Assembly: GCF_030463565.1 (NCBI RefSeq)
Contig: NC_134648.1
Location: 9,837,806 to 9,901,805 of the forward strand
Length of the DNA stretch: 64,000 nucleotides
Origin: Pelecanus crispus
Taxonomy: Eukaryota; Chordata; Aves; Pelecaniformes; Pelecanidae
Reading direction: 5' to 3'
Position numbers and translations under genes: made by a program. The notes below the pieces were generated by a model. It was not told the origin of the DNA. It did no database searches and was given only the letters and a program-made list of their open reading frames with translations. This document shows, piece by piece, positions 47,801 to 62,362 of this stretch; positions within the stretch are counted from its first letter, which is position 1; each line of letters opens with the position of its first letter.

Positions 47801-48221
47801 TAGTTAAGGCTCAATTTTAAATTCTAATGGCTTTTTGCATAGGTATAGAAACTCTAAAAGTGCAGACTGTGTTTTAGAAAAGCGTAGAACATTTTCTTTC
47901 ATCAAATGAAATTGTTCTGAGAGGTAGAAACAATGTTTGTTGTTAAACGCATTTCCTGCAAAAAGTTCCCTATGGCGTAGTATTTCAAATGTTGAAAGGT
48001 AAAGCTCATAAACTGTGAATACATTTAGAACACTTGCTATTAAAAGAAAAGACACAGAAGGATTAAATAAACTTTATAAACACATAAAAAGGTAGGTCAT
48101 TATAAACTATGACAAAGTTTGGTAAGATTTTAAATCTAAAACATTTATACACACAAACTACCACACAGGTACTCTATGGTGTAGCACAGATACCTTGCAG
48201 GGACTTGCTAGCTTTTGTCCG

Positions 48222-48223
<2 letters not shown>

Positions 48224-48256
<33 letters not shown>
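48224..48256. repeat. Poly(T) tract, 33 bases
   Basis: The longest homopolymer in the window. It could be the tail of a minus-strand retrocopy ending at 48257, but no AATAAA or recognisable gene sequence lies beside it. Confidence 0.95.
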
Positions 48257-48261
<5 letters not shown>

Positions 48262-51200
48262 CTTGTTTTAACCTGCATTCACTACACACTGAAATAACAG
48301 CTGTGACAAGGTCAAAGATTGACTGAACAGAGAGGCTGAACACATTCTTGCTGTATGCCCCTCAGCTTTTCACAGATGCAGATGTATGGTCATCTTACAA
48401 AGTCTTTGCTGAAGTTTCAAAATAAGCCAGATAGGCTTGTTTGGAATTACATGCCACATACCTGTCTAAGATTTAAAAACAACTTTATATGAGGCATTTT
48501 AAGCATTTTATGTCACTTGGATGCAGTGAGAAATGGTGACATAGAGTGGTGTGCAGAAGGAACGAGTTGAAACTTAGTCTGAGGGTGCAGTTACATGAGA
48601 TGGCTGAACTCACCGCTCAGGCTCACTGCTGCTGAAAGGGGCTCCCTTCCTCCTCCCTTGCGTCGGCTCTGGTGTTTGTGCAACTGCACAGGGAGCTGAT
48701 CTAATGTTGTTAATCCACGAGAAGACTAACCTGATGGGGACGGTGAATAGCTTTCTCTTGAGTTGGAGAGCTGTGCTGGTGTACCTGTGTTGTCAGACAG
48801 GAATCCAGAGGTAGCATCAAGGGACGAGCAGGGAGCAGAGCTGTAAGGAGTGAACTGCAGGGACTCTGCCCTGCGGTCTCGGGTGGCTTTTAGATGGGCT
48901 CAGCCTTGCCATGTCACTGTCTTCAGTGAGTGTCCCACCCAAATTGTACTGCCTGGTTCCCCAGCAGGAGCACTTAGTAAGTGTCCCTGTTAGTTGAGCG
49001 CTTGAGCTCTTTTGAGATCACCTGGAATGATGTTTCAGATGTGAGCCCTTTCCTGTGGAGCCAGCAGCTTCAACACAGGTTACTGAATAGGTTGTTCTGA
49101 AGAAAGGGGTTTTGTATTCTTCCACCTACGCAAAAAGTCTGTCGGTCCCATATGTGTATTTTACCTTTCATCATTACCAACAAAGCTTTAGTTGTAGGTG
49201 TTTACCACCAGATAACAACCTTTTCCCTTGGTTTCTTCTGTACTTTTGCCCACCTTTTATTTTTTCTTGGAGATGGTGTTGATTCTGGCATGATGGTGTC
49301 ATAGGAAGGAGGTTGTTTTTAGAAAAATCTTTGTTCCCGTCAGGAAAAAAGCATCTATGACTGGATTATATTAATTCTAAACAATAATAGAGCTCCTTTT
49401 ATAGAGTGGGTGTATTTTCCTTGGGTTTTTTTTATTTCTTGTATTTAGTCAAAGCATTCACAACTTTGCATGTCAAAAAGTTATTCTGTACGACAAGTAC
49501 CTATTCCATACATTAAAAAGCAAAACAAATAAAACCCACCCAAACAAAAAAACAGTTAAAAGGCAGCACATTAATAGTCTCACTTCAGACCTCCCTTAGC
49601 AGCCTTAAATGTGGCAAAAATAACTTTGAGCAGCATGCAGGTTCAGCCTTTCCAGCACGGCATTTCTTGCTGTACCATGCAAGTGACAGAGAAAGGAAAA
49701 TTATTAGAATTTTTAAGCAAAGAGCAATAAAGTGCTCAGAGAGGATGGAGCTCTTACTTATTAAGTACTAGATTTACTTATCTCACTGGACAGATTTCAT
49801 AGTTTTTGGTTTACTTCTGCTACTCTGACACCTCCTCTTACATGATTACTTCCTTGTTGTTTTACTCTGAACGGACTGGTGGGGATGAATGGACACTTAG
49901 AGCATCCTCGGAACCTCGCTGACCATGGGTTACAATAAATAGGGGCAAGGAGCTTTTATTCCTGAATCCCTGCACACTTGGACTTTCTTACTCCAGAACA
50001 ATTCAGCAAGAACCTACATATGTATAGACAAGCTTTTATTTGCCTGCGTTGCTTTTCTTGTTTTTCATCTTCCTCTACATGCCTACCTCTGTGGCTTGCT
50101 TAGGACTTGTATAAGTGTAACCAATTACACTCAGCAGGAAGAAGGCACCCTTAGGCATCCTTATCTTAGAGTAATAGTATTTACATAGGAGGATACTAAG
50201 GAATGTTTATTCCGTAATAACCCTATATGAATTATACTTGGGGCTGTCATACATCTAGATTTCATTGGAGATAGCCCTATTTTTCACCTGGCAGTGTTGT
50301 GTGAGAAGAGTTCAAGGGCTCTGGCCCTTCATCTAGCGTTTCCAGATGTCTGGCAGCTTGTTCTGAAAGCTTTCGGACATCCAGAACATGCCAGACAAAT
50401 GGCCACTGTGCCTGCGTGGCATGTGTGCAGTCGGGCTGGTGTTTCGTGGCGATACTGAAGGTACCAGCGTGTGCTGCACGTTGCACTTTTTTCTGACCAG
50501 GAAATCCCTTTCAGAAATACGGCAACTTTGTGTTTCATGCCACATCCTGTTTATTCTCTCTCTTCTTCATGTCAAAAATTCCAGTGCTAGACAGTGAATA
50601 ATCCTTCTATTCCTACGTTCCTCCCGTTTCATTAATGTCTACTGACTCTGCCAAGGATAGGATTTCTAATAGGTTTTTCTTGATGGTGAACATGTGCTCA
50701 TTTGCTATGCAAAGAGTGATCCTAGAAAACTAACTCCTTAAGACTCTCAGCAGCAGCCATTTGTCAGCTACCTTAGTTGCTGCTGGAACTGGTGACCTGG
50801 AGGTTACTGATGCTCAGTGCCACTGAAGAGGGCTGGGATTTTCTTCTTTTGCCCTCCAAAAAACTCCCTTTTGTTATCATCTTTAAATGGGAATACAGTT
50901 TTTTCACCAATTAAAGGAATTTTTTAGTTTGTGTGTGTACTGTTTTGATTTCTATTAATACTTGTTTTTGTTTAAACATCTGTCTGAATGTCAGGAAATC
51001 TTAAATCAATACCTGGGCCGTATTTAAGGAATTTGTTTTATATAGTGAAGTTTCTCCTATCTCAAATGCCATGTAGCTGTAACTATTTTTCTACAGTTTT
51101 GAACTGTGCACATTTTCTAGTTGAAGCATTCACAAGCAACGGGGTTCGTGTGGTATTTTCAGCTAAATAGTAACTGGTGACAATGTGGTAGCCACATTTC

Positions 51201-54200
51201 TAACCTCTTTGCAAGGTTAGAAATGTAAATTTAAATCTGTTTTAGGATGAAGAGGACACTGATGAAGAGGTGCAAGAGTTAAATTCAAGGACTATGCTAA
51301 TTTTCCTTATAAAAGTAGGTAGTAACACCCCGTGATGTTTCCTTTAATGTAAAGGACTCTTGCTGCGTTTTACGATGAACTGTGTGTTGTTTGTATGTTA
51401 GATCTTTCCTGGGCACGCCTCCTAAACTGGGATAGAAGTGGTGTTAGTCATAGGGATGCCTCTTTATTGAATCTAAAAGAACTCATATGAGGTGCTTAGT
51501 CCTTGTAGTGTGTTGTGGGACAGGGAAAACACTGTACTGGACATGTAGGCGTGCTGGAAGACTTAACGAATATTTAATGACCTTGAATTGTAGGCTGTAT
51601 GGATGACCAAGGATAGTAAGGTTTGTGGTCTAAGATGTAGGCAGTGAGTAGATGCCTCGATTTTGTACAAGTTCTGCGACTGTGAGCCATGAAGCCACTG
51701 ATCTTCACAGTCCTTCAGTATGTTGCATACCGAGCTCTTAAAAATTTTGACTTCCTGAAACCTCCCTTATTTCGGTACCGAGAGTTTGAAACTTGGCTGC
51801 GAGGGCTGACCTCTTCTGTAAATCTGAGTGGGCTAGTGTTTGTGCCTTAGTTGTAGATTAAAGGAGAAGGTATTTCCTGGGTTATGGAACTGTAAAGTGC
51901 TTCAAGATTTGGTAATGAAAAGAGGTGTTGCGTAAGATGGCTCTGTCAGTCGATAGGATGTATGTATTTGCACCTCCTACCTCTTCTGCGATGAATATCT
52001 CAACTTCAGCATCATCTTTTCCATATAATTGGAAAATAGAAGGCTTACTGAGAAATGGGATATCCAAGTATTCCTATAGTATCCCAAAGGTAATACTCAA
52101 GCTTGCCACAAAATACGGCACTGTAATAACTGGGAGGATAAGGGTTGAGAAGCATTTCGATAGCTGAAATGAATTGTATTTTTAATAAGGCACTGATGTG
52201 ACTAGGCCACATCTTGAGATAATGCTCTGCGGATTTTTATATTTTGAAATAAAATCTTATTATTAAAAGTAATGACATCTTTTTGTGTGTATCTTGGCCA
52301 ACCGTAATAGAGGATCATGCTGTGTGCTGAACCATTAATGCCGTGATGATCTTGAGAAGCTTTTTGAATATCTCCAGGTACACTTATGACAACAGAATAG
52401 CATCACAATTTGGAGAAAAAGTGCTCGATTACTGTCTGTTACAAAAATCTTTGAAATTGTGAGTAAAGCTCTGTAGGAGAGAAATATTACTAATGAAAAA
52501 AAATCACATGTAGAGAAAAGGTAAGAGAAGAGGATAAATAAATGTAGTGACGAAATAATCCAGTGCCGCCAAAGGTGAGAAAAGAACATTGCAGTTCTTT
52601 CCACGGTGTAAGCTACACAGACCATAATGGATACTTGTTTTTCTGCAAGGAGCAATAGAGCAGAAGCTGTCAGGGAAGATGTGTGAACCCCCAAAACATT
52701 GCTTGACAAACAAGTGGCTTTAAATTATTTCTCATGCTGCATTATAATATAAATTGGGGGGTGAAGGTGGGCATATCGGTGTCTGTTTAGATGTGGGGAG
52801 TGGTGATACTGAGTTAATGAGGAATCAAAGTTAGGCTTCAATATTCAGAGCAGGAACACTGAAAGCTTCACTCCAGACATTGAAATGTTAGAAAGTGCAT
52901 CAGGAGCTCAAAACTGGTGTTGTTATAGAATAGTTTGGGCAGGCTGTGGCCCCCTTACAGTAGGAAAGTGGGGGGCGAGTAGGTAAGCTTTAAAGAGCTT
53001 CTTAACTAGTACAGCACTCTATGGTCAGTTTTATTTGCAATGTTCAGATCTAAACATGGTTGGTATTTTTTCCTGTGGGATGTTTTGTGTAATTGAATGA
53101 ATTCCTTGAAAATTCCTGATAGGACACAGAGGGGTTTCCGCCAGAAACTTGCCTTGGTGCTGCCAGCCCCGCTGCCCTGCGGGATAATGGCCAGAGGGAC
53201 TGCGGTGGTGTGGGGGTGCCGCGGCCAGGCAGTCACCCCCAGTCCTGCAGCCCTACTCCTGGGCACGCGATGGGGAGCCTGAAAGCCCTGGGTGCTCCCC
53301 CGGCTTCTGGGTTCCTGCTAGCAGGCTGGGAGCTTTGGAGTTTCTCATTAAAGAAATTTGAAGTAGCTCATATTTAGAATTATAATTCTAAATTTAAAAT
53401 ACCTTTACCCTTTTTTGCCTTTCATAGTGTATCTGATTTTTGTAAGCTGCAGAATTTCTTTTAGAAGGTTGATTTGGCCAGGCTACTGAGAGTTTTAGTT
53501 AAAGCCAAGAGGAGCGGTAGCGGTATTTGCCAAAAAGACGACTGACTTTTTGTTATATGTACTGCATTTCAACCGTAGCTAACCTCAGCAAAAAGATAAT
53601 TTACATTGTATACCTTAAAAAATAAGAATGAAGTAGTTTGTCCAGTCCTTCCATAGTAACTGAAGTCTATAAATAGCTCATTTCTATCCGAGTATTAGTT
53701 TTCACATACATAGTTTCAAGATGTAGTTAACTGATTTTTATGAAAATGGAATTATAATTGTCTTTGTTACTAAGAACTCCACAGGTTACTTAATCAGACA
53801 AGCCAGCACTTGCACTCAGGTATTGAAGTACCAGTAAGACTATTTTGGCTTTCCTGAAGCTGTTTTGGGTTTTTTATTTTGAAAAGTATCAAGCATAAAG
53901 AGTTCAGACACATTAACATGGGAATAAAAGGGACGTGGACCTTTTTTGCCATAAGATCTTTTTGTTCTCTTAAGATATGACATGTATTCAGGTAAAGAAT
54001 CACAGGAACAGCATGAACTTTTGCTCATTCGGGCAGTTCCCTACATATAATTTTCTACCTCAGAATCTTTCTTAGAAGCTCCTATCTCAGCTTCTAGAAA
54101 GCAAGGAAGTAATGAGTGTTTCCTTTTGCAAGTACCTCAAGGCAGTCTTCATTCCACGTCGTGGTGGTCTCAGCCATGCACTTGGTGGCTTTGCATATGG

Positions 54201-57200
54201 ATTGAAGTGGGAAATTAACATTATAACCTCATCTTTAATGAAAGAGTAAAGGGTGATTGCCTCTGGTATGTTGCAATTTGATATATTCTACATTGAATAT
54301 GGAGTTGTAAGTACATTAAAAGGGAACAATGTGACATAACCAACAGACAGCTGAGGTTGTCAATAAAATACTACTCTTCTGTGTTTTACTGAAGTACCAT
54401 AGTACTGGAGTCTGATTCTGTGTTTTCCATCTTTCTAAAAGTCATCTTCTGTCTTCAAGAATAATACTATTGGATAGTTCATAATCCTTTAAAATATTGA
54501 CATCTATTTATTTTTTACATGATAATTCAAAACCAAGCCAGGCAAATGCTAAAGACGCGTGCTGTTCCCAAAGGAACGCTCTACGTACCTTTTAAGGTGT
54601 ATTAACTTTGAGATGCCTTTCTTCTAATTTCTCAGGGGTGGACTTTATTTTTCAAATAGCAGATTATTTTTTCTTTTGTCTTGTGGATACTATAACTGTT
54701 CTAGACTGTTAAATATTCTTTCTCTTTGCGCAGATGTTGGTTGAATCTTCAAATGTTAAGGATTGTCTTGTCTTGTATCGTCTTAAGAGAGGATCGGGAG
54801 AATTAAATGCAGGTAGTAGGCTAGTTGCCATTTTTTTCCTGAACCTGCCAACATTTGCAAGCTTTGAACCAACTTTATTCTTGCAGTGTCGTCTTTCTTT
54901 TCAGTATGTCTGCATCTGGGAAATACAGGTGAAAAATCACACATTGTATACACTTCTAAAAAAATATTTTGCATTGAAATGAGTCTTTGGGCTGAGCAGG
55001 AGTTTGTTTTCCTTTGTCTTCTATTGGAATTAATTTCTGAAACATTTTCTGTTGTCTGTATGGGCTTGCTTTTAAACTTCCAGAAGTGCATTGGCCTGTC
55101 CGTTGGACAGGAGTGATTTGATGTTATTAACAGTATTAAACTCATTTAAGTAGCAACTTACTTTCTAGGCAAATCCCTCTGTCCTTTATGATTCTGCTTT
55201 CTTAGTCATCACTTTTTTAAAATACAAAATCAAACCCATTTTTAGATTAAATATATCCTACAACATTGCTTTTAAATTTTAATTTTATCTGAGCTGCAGA
55301 TAGATGAATCCTAGATGCTGAGTTACATTCTAGTCAGACTGTAGCAAACGGTGGTGAACTCCATTGCAGTTAAAACGGGCAGCTGAAGCATGTTAGTTAA
55401 AAGGCCATTTACCCTCCATTTTATCTGTATTAAATTCAAGTAGTGTTTCTAAGTAGTACTCTTCCATTCTGTCTCCATGTGATGCTGTGAATAAAGGCAA
55501 AATTAACAAAGCTAAATATTTAAGCAAAATATTAAATATTGTATCTAATATTAAAACAATTCTAAGTATGAACCTGCCAGCAGATAATGCAAGCTGGAAC
55601 TGTATTTTACGTGTTTAAAATCAAATATAGTGGAGAAAAAGAGATGTAAGCTGCATATCAGTTTATGTATCTTATATTTAGAACAGTATTTTTAATATTT
55701 AGAAATGTGTTTGTCATTTTCGTGGTGTTTGGATCTTAAGCAGCTTTGCTTTCAGCCTGTGACTGGAACTTGCTATTGCATAGCTAAGGAGATGGTTGAA
55801 GAAAGACTCCTTTGCCAAGTATCTGAGCTTTGGGGTAGAGGGGGAAATTTGAGTAATACTTCCCCTATTTCGCATATATCTCAAGTCAGAGAAAAGGCAA
55901 AGTGTGAGTATTAAGGTATATCCTTGTCAGTATGAGGCTGTCACTGTTTTTTTATCTCCTTTTTGGTGATTTAATTAGAAGTGGACCATATGCAGAGTCA
56001 TCTCCCTGCAGGAGTCGGGAAACTCCTCTTGTTTTCCGTAATGTCGAACAGGCTACCCAAAGATGAAAACAAATTGTTTCTCTCGTCTACCTCAAATCTG
56101 ATCACTTGGATGGTGCGTGCTGGGTTGTTGCCTTTCGTTTTGTTGGGTTTGGTTGTTCTGGAGCTCAGACGTGTTAGCCTGCGCAGGAGCCCGAGGTTGG
56201 GGCATTGAGGCTTCCTCTCTCGGGGCGGCGGGAGCACGGGACTCCAGTTCTCCTGCAGCTACTTGTCTCGTAGGCGTCCAGTTTCACTTTGAGCGCAGCC
56301 TGCACCGTTTGAATACTTTGAAAATGCTCTGTGATTTAATGTGTTTTTTTAGCAACTTTCCTTTATATCAGAGGCAGAAGTTACAAGTGCCTGAGAACAA
56401 AAGAACAAGGTGTTGCACCCAGGAGTATCCTTTGCTGCTTAAAAAATCTAGGTCTGTTTTTCATGTAAGCATTATATGTTTCCCTAGAGCTTAAATGATT
56501 GCTGTTACTGAACTTAAAAAAAAAAAAAAATCTTGAAAATTGCTAAGCTTTAATGAAAATTGATCTAGAAAATAAAGCAGAAAGGTGAAAATGCCCTCTT
56601 TCCATGTAACGATACTTTTTGTATCAAGTAAACTAAGATACTTGTTTAAGGTGTTTTTGTTTCTGTAGTTCATTTTGTATGGATGCCTAGGAGAGCAAGG
56701 TTATGTGAAGAAAATGAGAGAATTAAACATAAAGGCTTACCTGTATGTCCAGTGCTTATTGCAACTAAATTTTGTTTCCTTGTAAAAGTGATCCTTCCAT
56801 CTGAGTTTGAAATTAAGAAATGCCATCTATCACTTGCATAAAGCACAAACCAGATAATTGTGTTGGCGAGGTGAGGAGGGTGGTGAGTGCAATGTTATGC
56901 AATAACCTTTTGCAGTTGGAGACCTAAATTCAGATGAAACTATTAGATTGAAGAATGCTGTGGAAATAAATTACTATAAGAATAGCAATATAAACAGATT
57001 TGTGAAGAGTTAATTCAGGAAGGACTTAATATGGGCTAACAAAAAGGAGTTGTAAACCAAGGTTGAGGTATCTTAGTGACAATTAAGTGCAAAGAATATA
57101 CATTTTCTTCCAGAAATTTTACTGGAGAGGTAATAATCTTCTATTAGCCCAGCTGGTGGAGCTGAAAAAAAGATTAATATTTGAGTTGTTTCACTTTCAT

Positions 57201-57995
57201 TGTCATAAGGATTTTTTGATTGCATCATTACAGCAATGACAAATAATGATGGCTCTTCATAGGACATCTCTAAAAGGACACTTAAATACTATATTAAAAT
57301 TGAATTAACTTTTTCAATGAGAAATACTTCAGGGGGAACTATTTTCCAAATTTCTATGTCAGATTTGTATTACTTTCTAGCAGTAATCACTCCATTGTGC
57401 AGTTAACTATACCAGTAGAAGTGAAAAATCACTGTGGTGTATCAGTGATAAGGGGGAGGTGTTTTTGGAACACTATATAGCAACTAATGATAACAAATAA
57501 CAAGGTACCAAGTAATGTGAATGTGTCTTCAGTAACTAATCTGCCATTTCAGTACAAGTGAGGACCCATGTGGAATTTTAACAAACTTGGAAACCTGACT
57601 ACAAAAGGCTAGATAGCCATAATGTTATTTGCCACACTTAATGTGTTTTTGATATGTGAATTACATGCTGTGTAAGTTTGTCTGTTTAAAAGCTAAATTT
57701 TATAAAAAGAAACCCTAAGGCAGTAATCTTCTTTCAGGTTGCTGTGCTTGTGTTTAGGATAAGCTTATGTAAACTGCAGGCATATATGCAGGGGGTTTTT
57801 GAGATAAGAATCTACATTCCAGCAACCAGTAATTATACAATAAACAATTAACTGTTCTAATAAATACAATGTTTTTATTGAAAGACAGATTCATTTTTGA
57901 GGTTGCGGTTGCATTAAGTATGACCTGGGAGTTGGTATTAAAAAAAAAAAAAAAAAAGAAGTCGTCATATACTTTGAGTATTCTTATGATGCGCA

Positions 57996-58027
57996 TAATT
58001 ACTAGAATTTTGAGATTCTAGTAATTA
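57996..58027. repeat. Inverted repeat, 13-bp arms
   Basis: taattactagaat and attctagtaatta are perfect reverse complements separated by tttgag. Located deep in QSER1 intron 1. It may form a small hairpin, with no terminator or transposon context seen. Confidence 0.9.
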
Positions 58028-60806
58028 ACAAGGTTTTTGAGATATTAACTCTAGAGGTTATTTTGTATCCCATTGTTAATTCCAGCATCCTCCACGTTAC
58101 AAAGTCTTTGTCTAAGTTTCTTTTACAAGTTGCTTTTATCATTCAAAGCATTCTGCCTCACATCTACAAGCTTGTGTTTTAGGCTCTCTTGTTGTTTTTG
58201 CATATACTGTACGCTTCCTTTGCAAAAAAACATGTTTATTGCAAGGGAGTGAAGAGGGGGAAGTGAATCACAATCTTCACCAAACAACCAGAATAAGTAG
58301 AACTTTCAAAATTAAAAAAAAAAAAGGAGCAAATTTCAATTTCCCAAATTTTCAGGTGGTTAATTTAAAGTTCATCCAGTTTTGCTCATGAGCTTCTGCT
58401 GTGGCAATGTAAGAGGAGGAATGATGCAGTATCACTTGATGTAATCTGTACTGGTTTTTGTGGGTCTCGCCTCATCTGGAAGGATGTTTGCTGCAACTAC
58501 GATGCCAAACGTGCCTCTCCGCCTGAAAATACCTGAAACGGGAAAAGGAAGGTGTTCCGCTGTATGAGTGACGTGTAGTATGACTTCATAGTTTGCCTTT
58601 TAAACGTATGTGAAAGCAAAGTCAGCATCACATACTTTTATGGAGGTAAATGCTTTACAAAAACTTGAAAGTAAAAGTAAGTAAAACCTATTACACATGG
58701 AAAGTTTTCCCAAGATCAGCATTTGTCGGTGAAGATAATTCTGGCTAGCAATGCACGTGCTACCGTGATTCAGTTTAGAAATGTGTTTTCTGATGTAGCA
58801 CATTTTTATTTTTAAAAAAAATCTGAAGAAAACATGATGTATCCTAAGCTTTATGTTTTTTCTAGCTATGCAACTTTGTTCAAAAAAACCAAACCGCCTT
58901 AACTTTAAAATTTGTCTTGTAAAAATATTTGCATTTAAATGGGCTTATTGCATGTGTAATGTTTTATGTGCAGAACACTATTGTAATTTTTTTGGTCTGG
59001 AAATACTAAAATTTTTTAATGCCGTAAATCAAAAAATAACCTACAGTGTCATGCAATCGTGCCTGCCAATTGTCCATTGTAATGATGCAAATCATTAGAT
59101 TGCAGTCAGCATATAATAGAAACCAGTTGCTGATACAGTGTTGAACTGCGCAAAGATCTATCCTCTACAACATAAGCACATCCATGTGCTGACTCTGAAT
59201 TGAGGTTTGGCTATTCTTTAAAATGTAATTATTGCTGTGAAAGGTGTTAAAGTGCTAGACAGTGAGTGCAACTGAGAAAACCAGTGGCTGAGGTTCTTTG
59301 GTTTTTTTCAAAGGATTTCAGTTCATTCTTTACGCTTGTGCCTTGGTCTGGCATGCTGACTATAGGAGCATTGCTATGCTATAAGCAGCTGAAATGGAAA
59401 ATATATCCCGTTAGTGCATCTCGGGTATAGTAGTTAATCTAGCAGTCTAAAACATTGTGTCCCTTACAGACAGGCTCTTGCTAGTTCTTAATGTGTGGAG
59501 GTCACAGTGCTCTTACAGGCTCATCACATTCACTGCCTCCTCTTGTCGTCTTACTGAAAATGAAGCAAATCCAGCAGTGTTGCCAATTTTTATACTATTT
59601 GTTGACTTCTCTAAAAGTTTCCCATGATGTCATGATTCCTGGCATAAAGTGTTCAATTTTTCCCTTATGCAGAGTGACTGCCCCCTCATCCCAGGGGATG
59701 GAAGAGGGTAAGGGAAGTCTCCCTTACAGCAGTCAGCAGGGAGGGTTGTGGGTTTTGCTGTTTGGGGGTTTTTGGCATCTATTTACAATTGAATTTTGAA
59801 CTTAAAGCAATCTCGCATGTACACTGGAATAAGTAGTAGCTAGGTAGCTACTGAATGTCCTAAAACGTCCTATAAACTGAACATCCAGTAGGCGAGAAGA
59901 AGATAAATGGTTACTCGGTCATGCTGGCTTTCGTTTTTGCTATTTGACAGGTGCTGTACAGAGCTGAATCTGTGGAAGCTTGAAAGCTTTGGGATTTTGT
60001 TTTGCTTCCCCCTCCTTTTTCTGCTTTATAAGTTGGAAATCATTAACACTTTTGACAGGTTCCTAATGTTGATTGATGTTTAGATCACATTTCTTTATTT
60101 TCTGCATTATTGCTTTTGCATGGGCCCAGACACTGTACATTTTCAGTTTGTTTCCATTAAGCCTGATTAAAACATCATGTTAATTTAGACGACTCATTTC
60201 AAAACATTAAATAAAAACTGTGGATCATTAACTTATATTTAATGCTAGGAGGTCTGAAGGCTGAGATGTGTCACTTGCTAGTGCTCTCACTGTCAATTTT
60301 GTTAGAATTGTACCAAAATTAACAAAATCTTTTAAAAAAACCCTACTGCTCCCGCAGCTTTGTAGACATTCCAGCCTTTGTATTAAATGTGGTCCTGTAA
60401 GTTTTAATGGAATCAGAAAATGAAACAAAGTGGGCATGCGTTTGTAGTCATCTGCTTTGCAGATTTTTACATCAGTAAATGATTACAAAAAGTGTCCATC
60501 CAGTGTTTCTTACAGTTGAACTAGGAAGACCTCTGTCTTTCTGACCTAGTCTTTTGTAGACTTTTCCGTGATCAACTTTGATTTTTGTAAGGGTTTTTTT
60601 TTCCCCCTTTGGCTCATTAGGTTTGCAGTACTTTTTTTAACTGCTTCACATTTTTAGGGATGTCCTAGCACAACCACATCTGTCAGACCTTGGGCTTGTG
60701 TTCTTTTTTATTTCTGCAACTTCTTGGCTTGTGGTTGGGATTTCGTAGTGGTACTTTGTTTCTATACCTGTATATTTTTGTTAATAATGTGTAATTTTTT
60801 CCTTAG

Positions 60807-60916
60807 CTTAAGCTATGGAGGAGGACATTCATCACATTCAGAAACAGATCTTCACAGACAGACATACACAGCTTCTCATCAGCTTCCTGGATACTCTACA
60901 ACACACCATCCTACTG
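60807..60916 (+). CDS. QSER1: QSER1 coding exon 2
   Basis: Completes the split Ser-39 and encodes [20 protein letters not shown], then [16 protein letters not shown], ending one base into Gly-76. Acceptor tttttccttag, donor CTG|GTAACT. The block is nearly identical to the corresponding stretch of human QSER1. The phases (2 in, 1 out) match exons 1 and 3. Reading past the donor would add only about 11 codons before a stop. Confidence 0.95.
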
Positions 60917-62197
60917 GTAACTGTCCATATCATGAGGTTACAGCTTAAATACCTAAAGAAGAAGAAGAAAAAAAACCCTGTTACATAATTTTGATTCAAG
61001 TTGATGAATTTTATAATCAGAGGGAGTTCGTCATGCAGGTGGTAGCAAGTGGTATTAGAAAAGCTGAGTTTGTAGTAGAAAGTTAACAATCAGTTGTTAG
61101 CTTTTATCAAAATGTTAGTAGAAAGGAAAATATAAGAGGGGGGTTATGCTCAATAACTTCTGTTGGTTCTTAAAGAAACTGCATTTATTCTTTAAAATAC
61201 AGCTTTTCAGGATTTGGCCTATGCATAAGGGCCGAATGTTAAGTATGCCTCAAAGCCAGCTGCAGAAATTGTGCCAATTCTTTTAGACTAAAACAAATAG
61301 CAAAACTAATGGAAGTTTGAGCACACTGTTCAAGTACTTACATCTGCAAACTAAGACATAGTGCTGGGGGAAAGTTAAAATTTACTTTAAATATATTAGC
61401 AGGTTAGGCAATGTTACGTCTTCATCAGGATCTGTCTGTGATCCTGATGATATCCTGTCTCCATGTCAGGAGAAGACGGGGCTTGACCTCTTCACGCTTG
61501 CTTTGCAACCCAGTTTCTAAGGAAAGGTATTTGAGCTCGTGTGCTGGCTGGAATCTGCAGTCTCTTGGCCAGGTCCTCAATCAGGATGATGAAGGGTCAG
61601 AACTGCAGAGAACATTTCAGGGTGCAGACCGTGCAGTCTTGACATAATCTTGGTTACTCAAAACTCTGGATGTCTCCACTGCTTCCCATCGAGCCCCCTG
61701 CCATTGAAAGGTGTGAGCAACAGGGAATGCACAGAGGTGTTTGTTGAAACAGGAAACCAAAACCCTGTTTCTTGTGCCAGTCCTACAGAGAAGTCCAAAC
61801 TGCTACAAGCTGCCCAAAGGGGGAGAAGGTTGATACAGGGAAGTTGAACGCATTTCAGAAGGAATTCTGAATGTTTAAACAGTTCATGTAAAAAGTGGAA
61901 CAGTGACTTCAGATGAAGGGAGAATTTTATTGCTTGACCTAAATATTGTTTTTAAGCATCGTTTGACATACAGTTAATAATAGGTTTTTAAATGTATACT
62001 CAAGTTCCACTTTAAAGTTACAACATTGTAAAACAGTTAAACACTGAAAAATCGATGTACTTCAGTAATATTTCTGAAGTTTCATACGTTATTTTTAGTG
62101 AATTATGAATGTGTATTCTTGTTATTTGACTGAGCTTCTTATAAATTCATCTGAACTGTCTGTTTGTTCTGTTTCATTTCCTTCCACCCTCATCTAG
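60917..62197 (+). other. QSER1: QSER1 intron 2
   Basis: GTAACT to caccctcatctag. No additional exon or repeat family was seen. Short frames at 61411-61847 lack paired splice sites. Confidence 0.85.
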
Positions 62198-62362
62198 GTC
62201 TTTCAGGAATATTTGATACCAGTATGCACAGTGCTGGAAGTAACACTAAGGAAACTTCTTCAGTTATGAATTTTCTCTCTGCTATTGAGTCTCGTACCGC
62301 TCAGGCAGTCTCTTCAGGATCTACCCTTTTACCACAATTCAGGGCTCCTTCCTGGCAGACAG
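62198..62362 (+). CDS. QSER1: QSER1 coding exon 3
   Basis: Encodes the rest of Gly-76, then LSGIFDTSMHSAGSNT, SSVMNFLSAIESRTAQAVSS and STLLPQFRAPSWQT (residues 77-130), ending one base into the next Gly before an ACAG|GTGAAA donor. It is a highly conserved N-terminal block of QSER1. The next human exon is the very large Gln/Ser-rich one. It is not in this window, so the CDS is incomplete at the right edge. Confidence 0.95.

Larger units (their letters stand above)
43600..60806 (+). other. QSER1: QSER1 intron 1, about 17 kb
   Basis: From GTGAGG to a T-rich ttttttccttag acceptor. After the CpG-island tail (to about 44.3 kb) it is AT-rich. It holds one ancient CR1-type fragment (44700-44830), a 33-T run (48224-48256), an inverted repeat at 57996-58027 and several A/T tracts (46441-46460, 56516-56530, 57939-57957). 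Short frames of 60-125 codons lack splice context. No nested gene was recognised. Confidence 0.85.

Noticed and set aside
48224-48256. Poly(T) as the tail of a minus-strand retrocopy
   Set aside because: No poly(A) signal or recognisable transcript body beside it, and no target-site duplication seen.
59491-59799. 102-codon plus-strand frame in QSER1 intron 1
   Set aside because: Composition like surrounding intron, no splice context, ends in ordinary intronic sequence.
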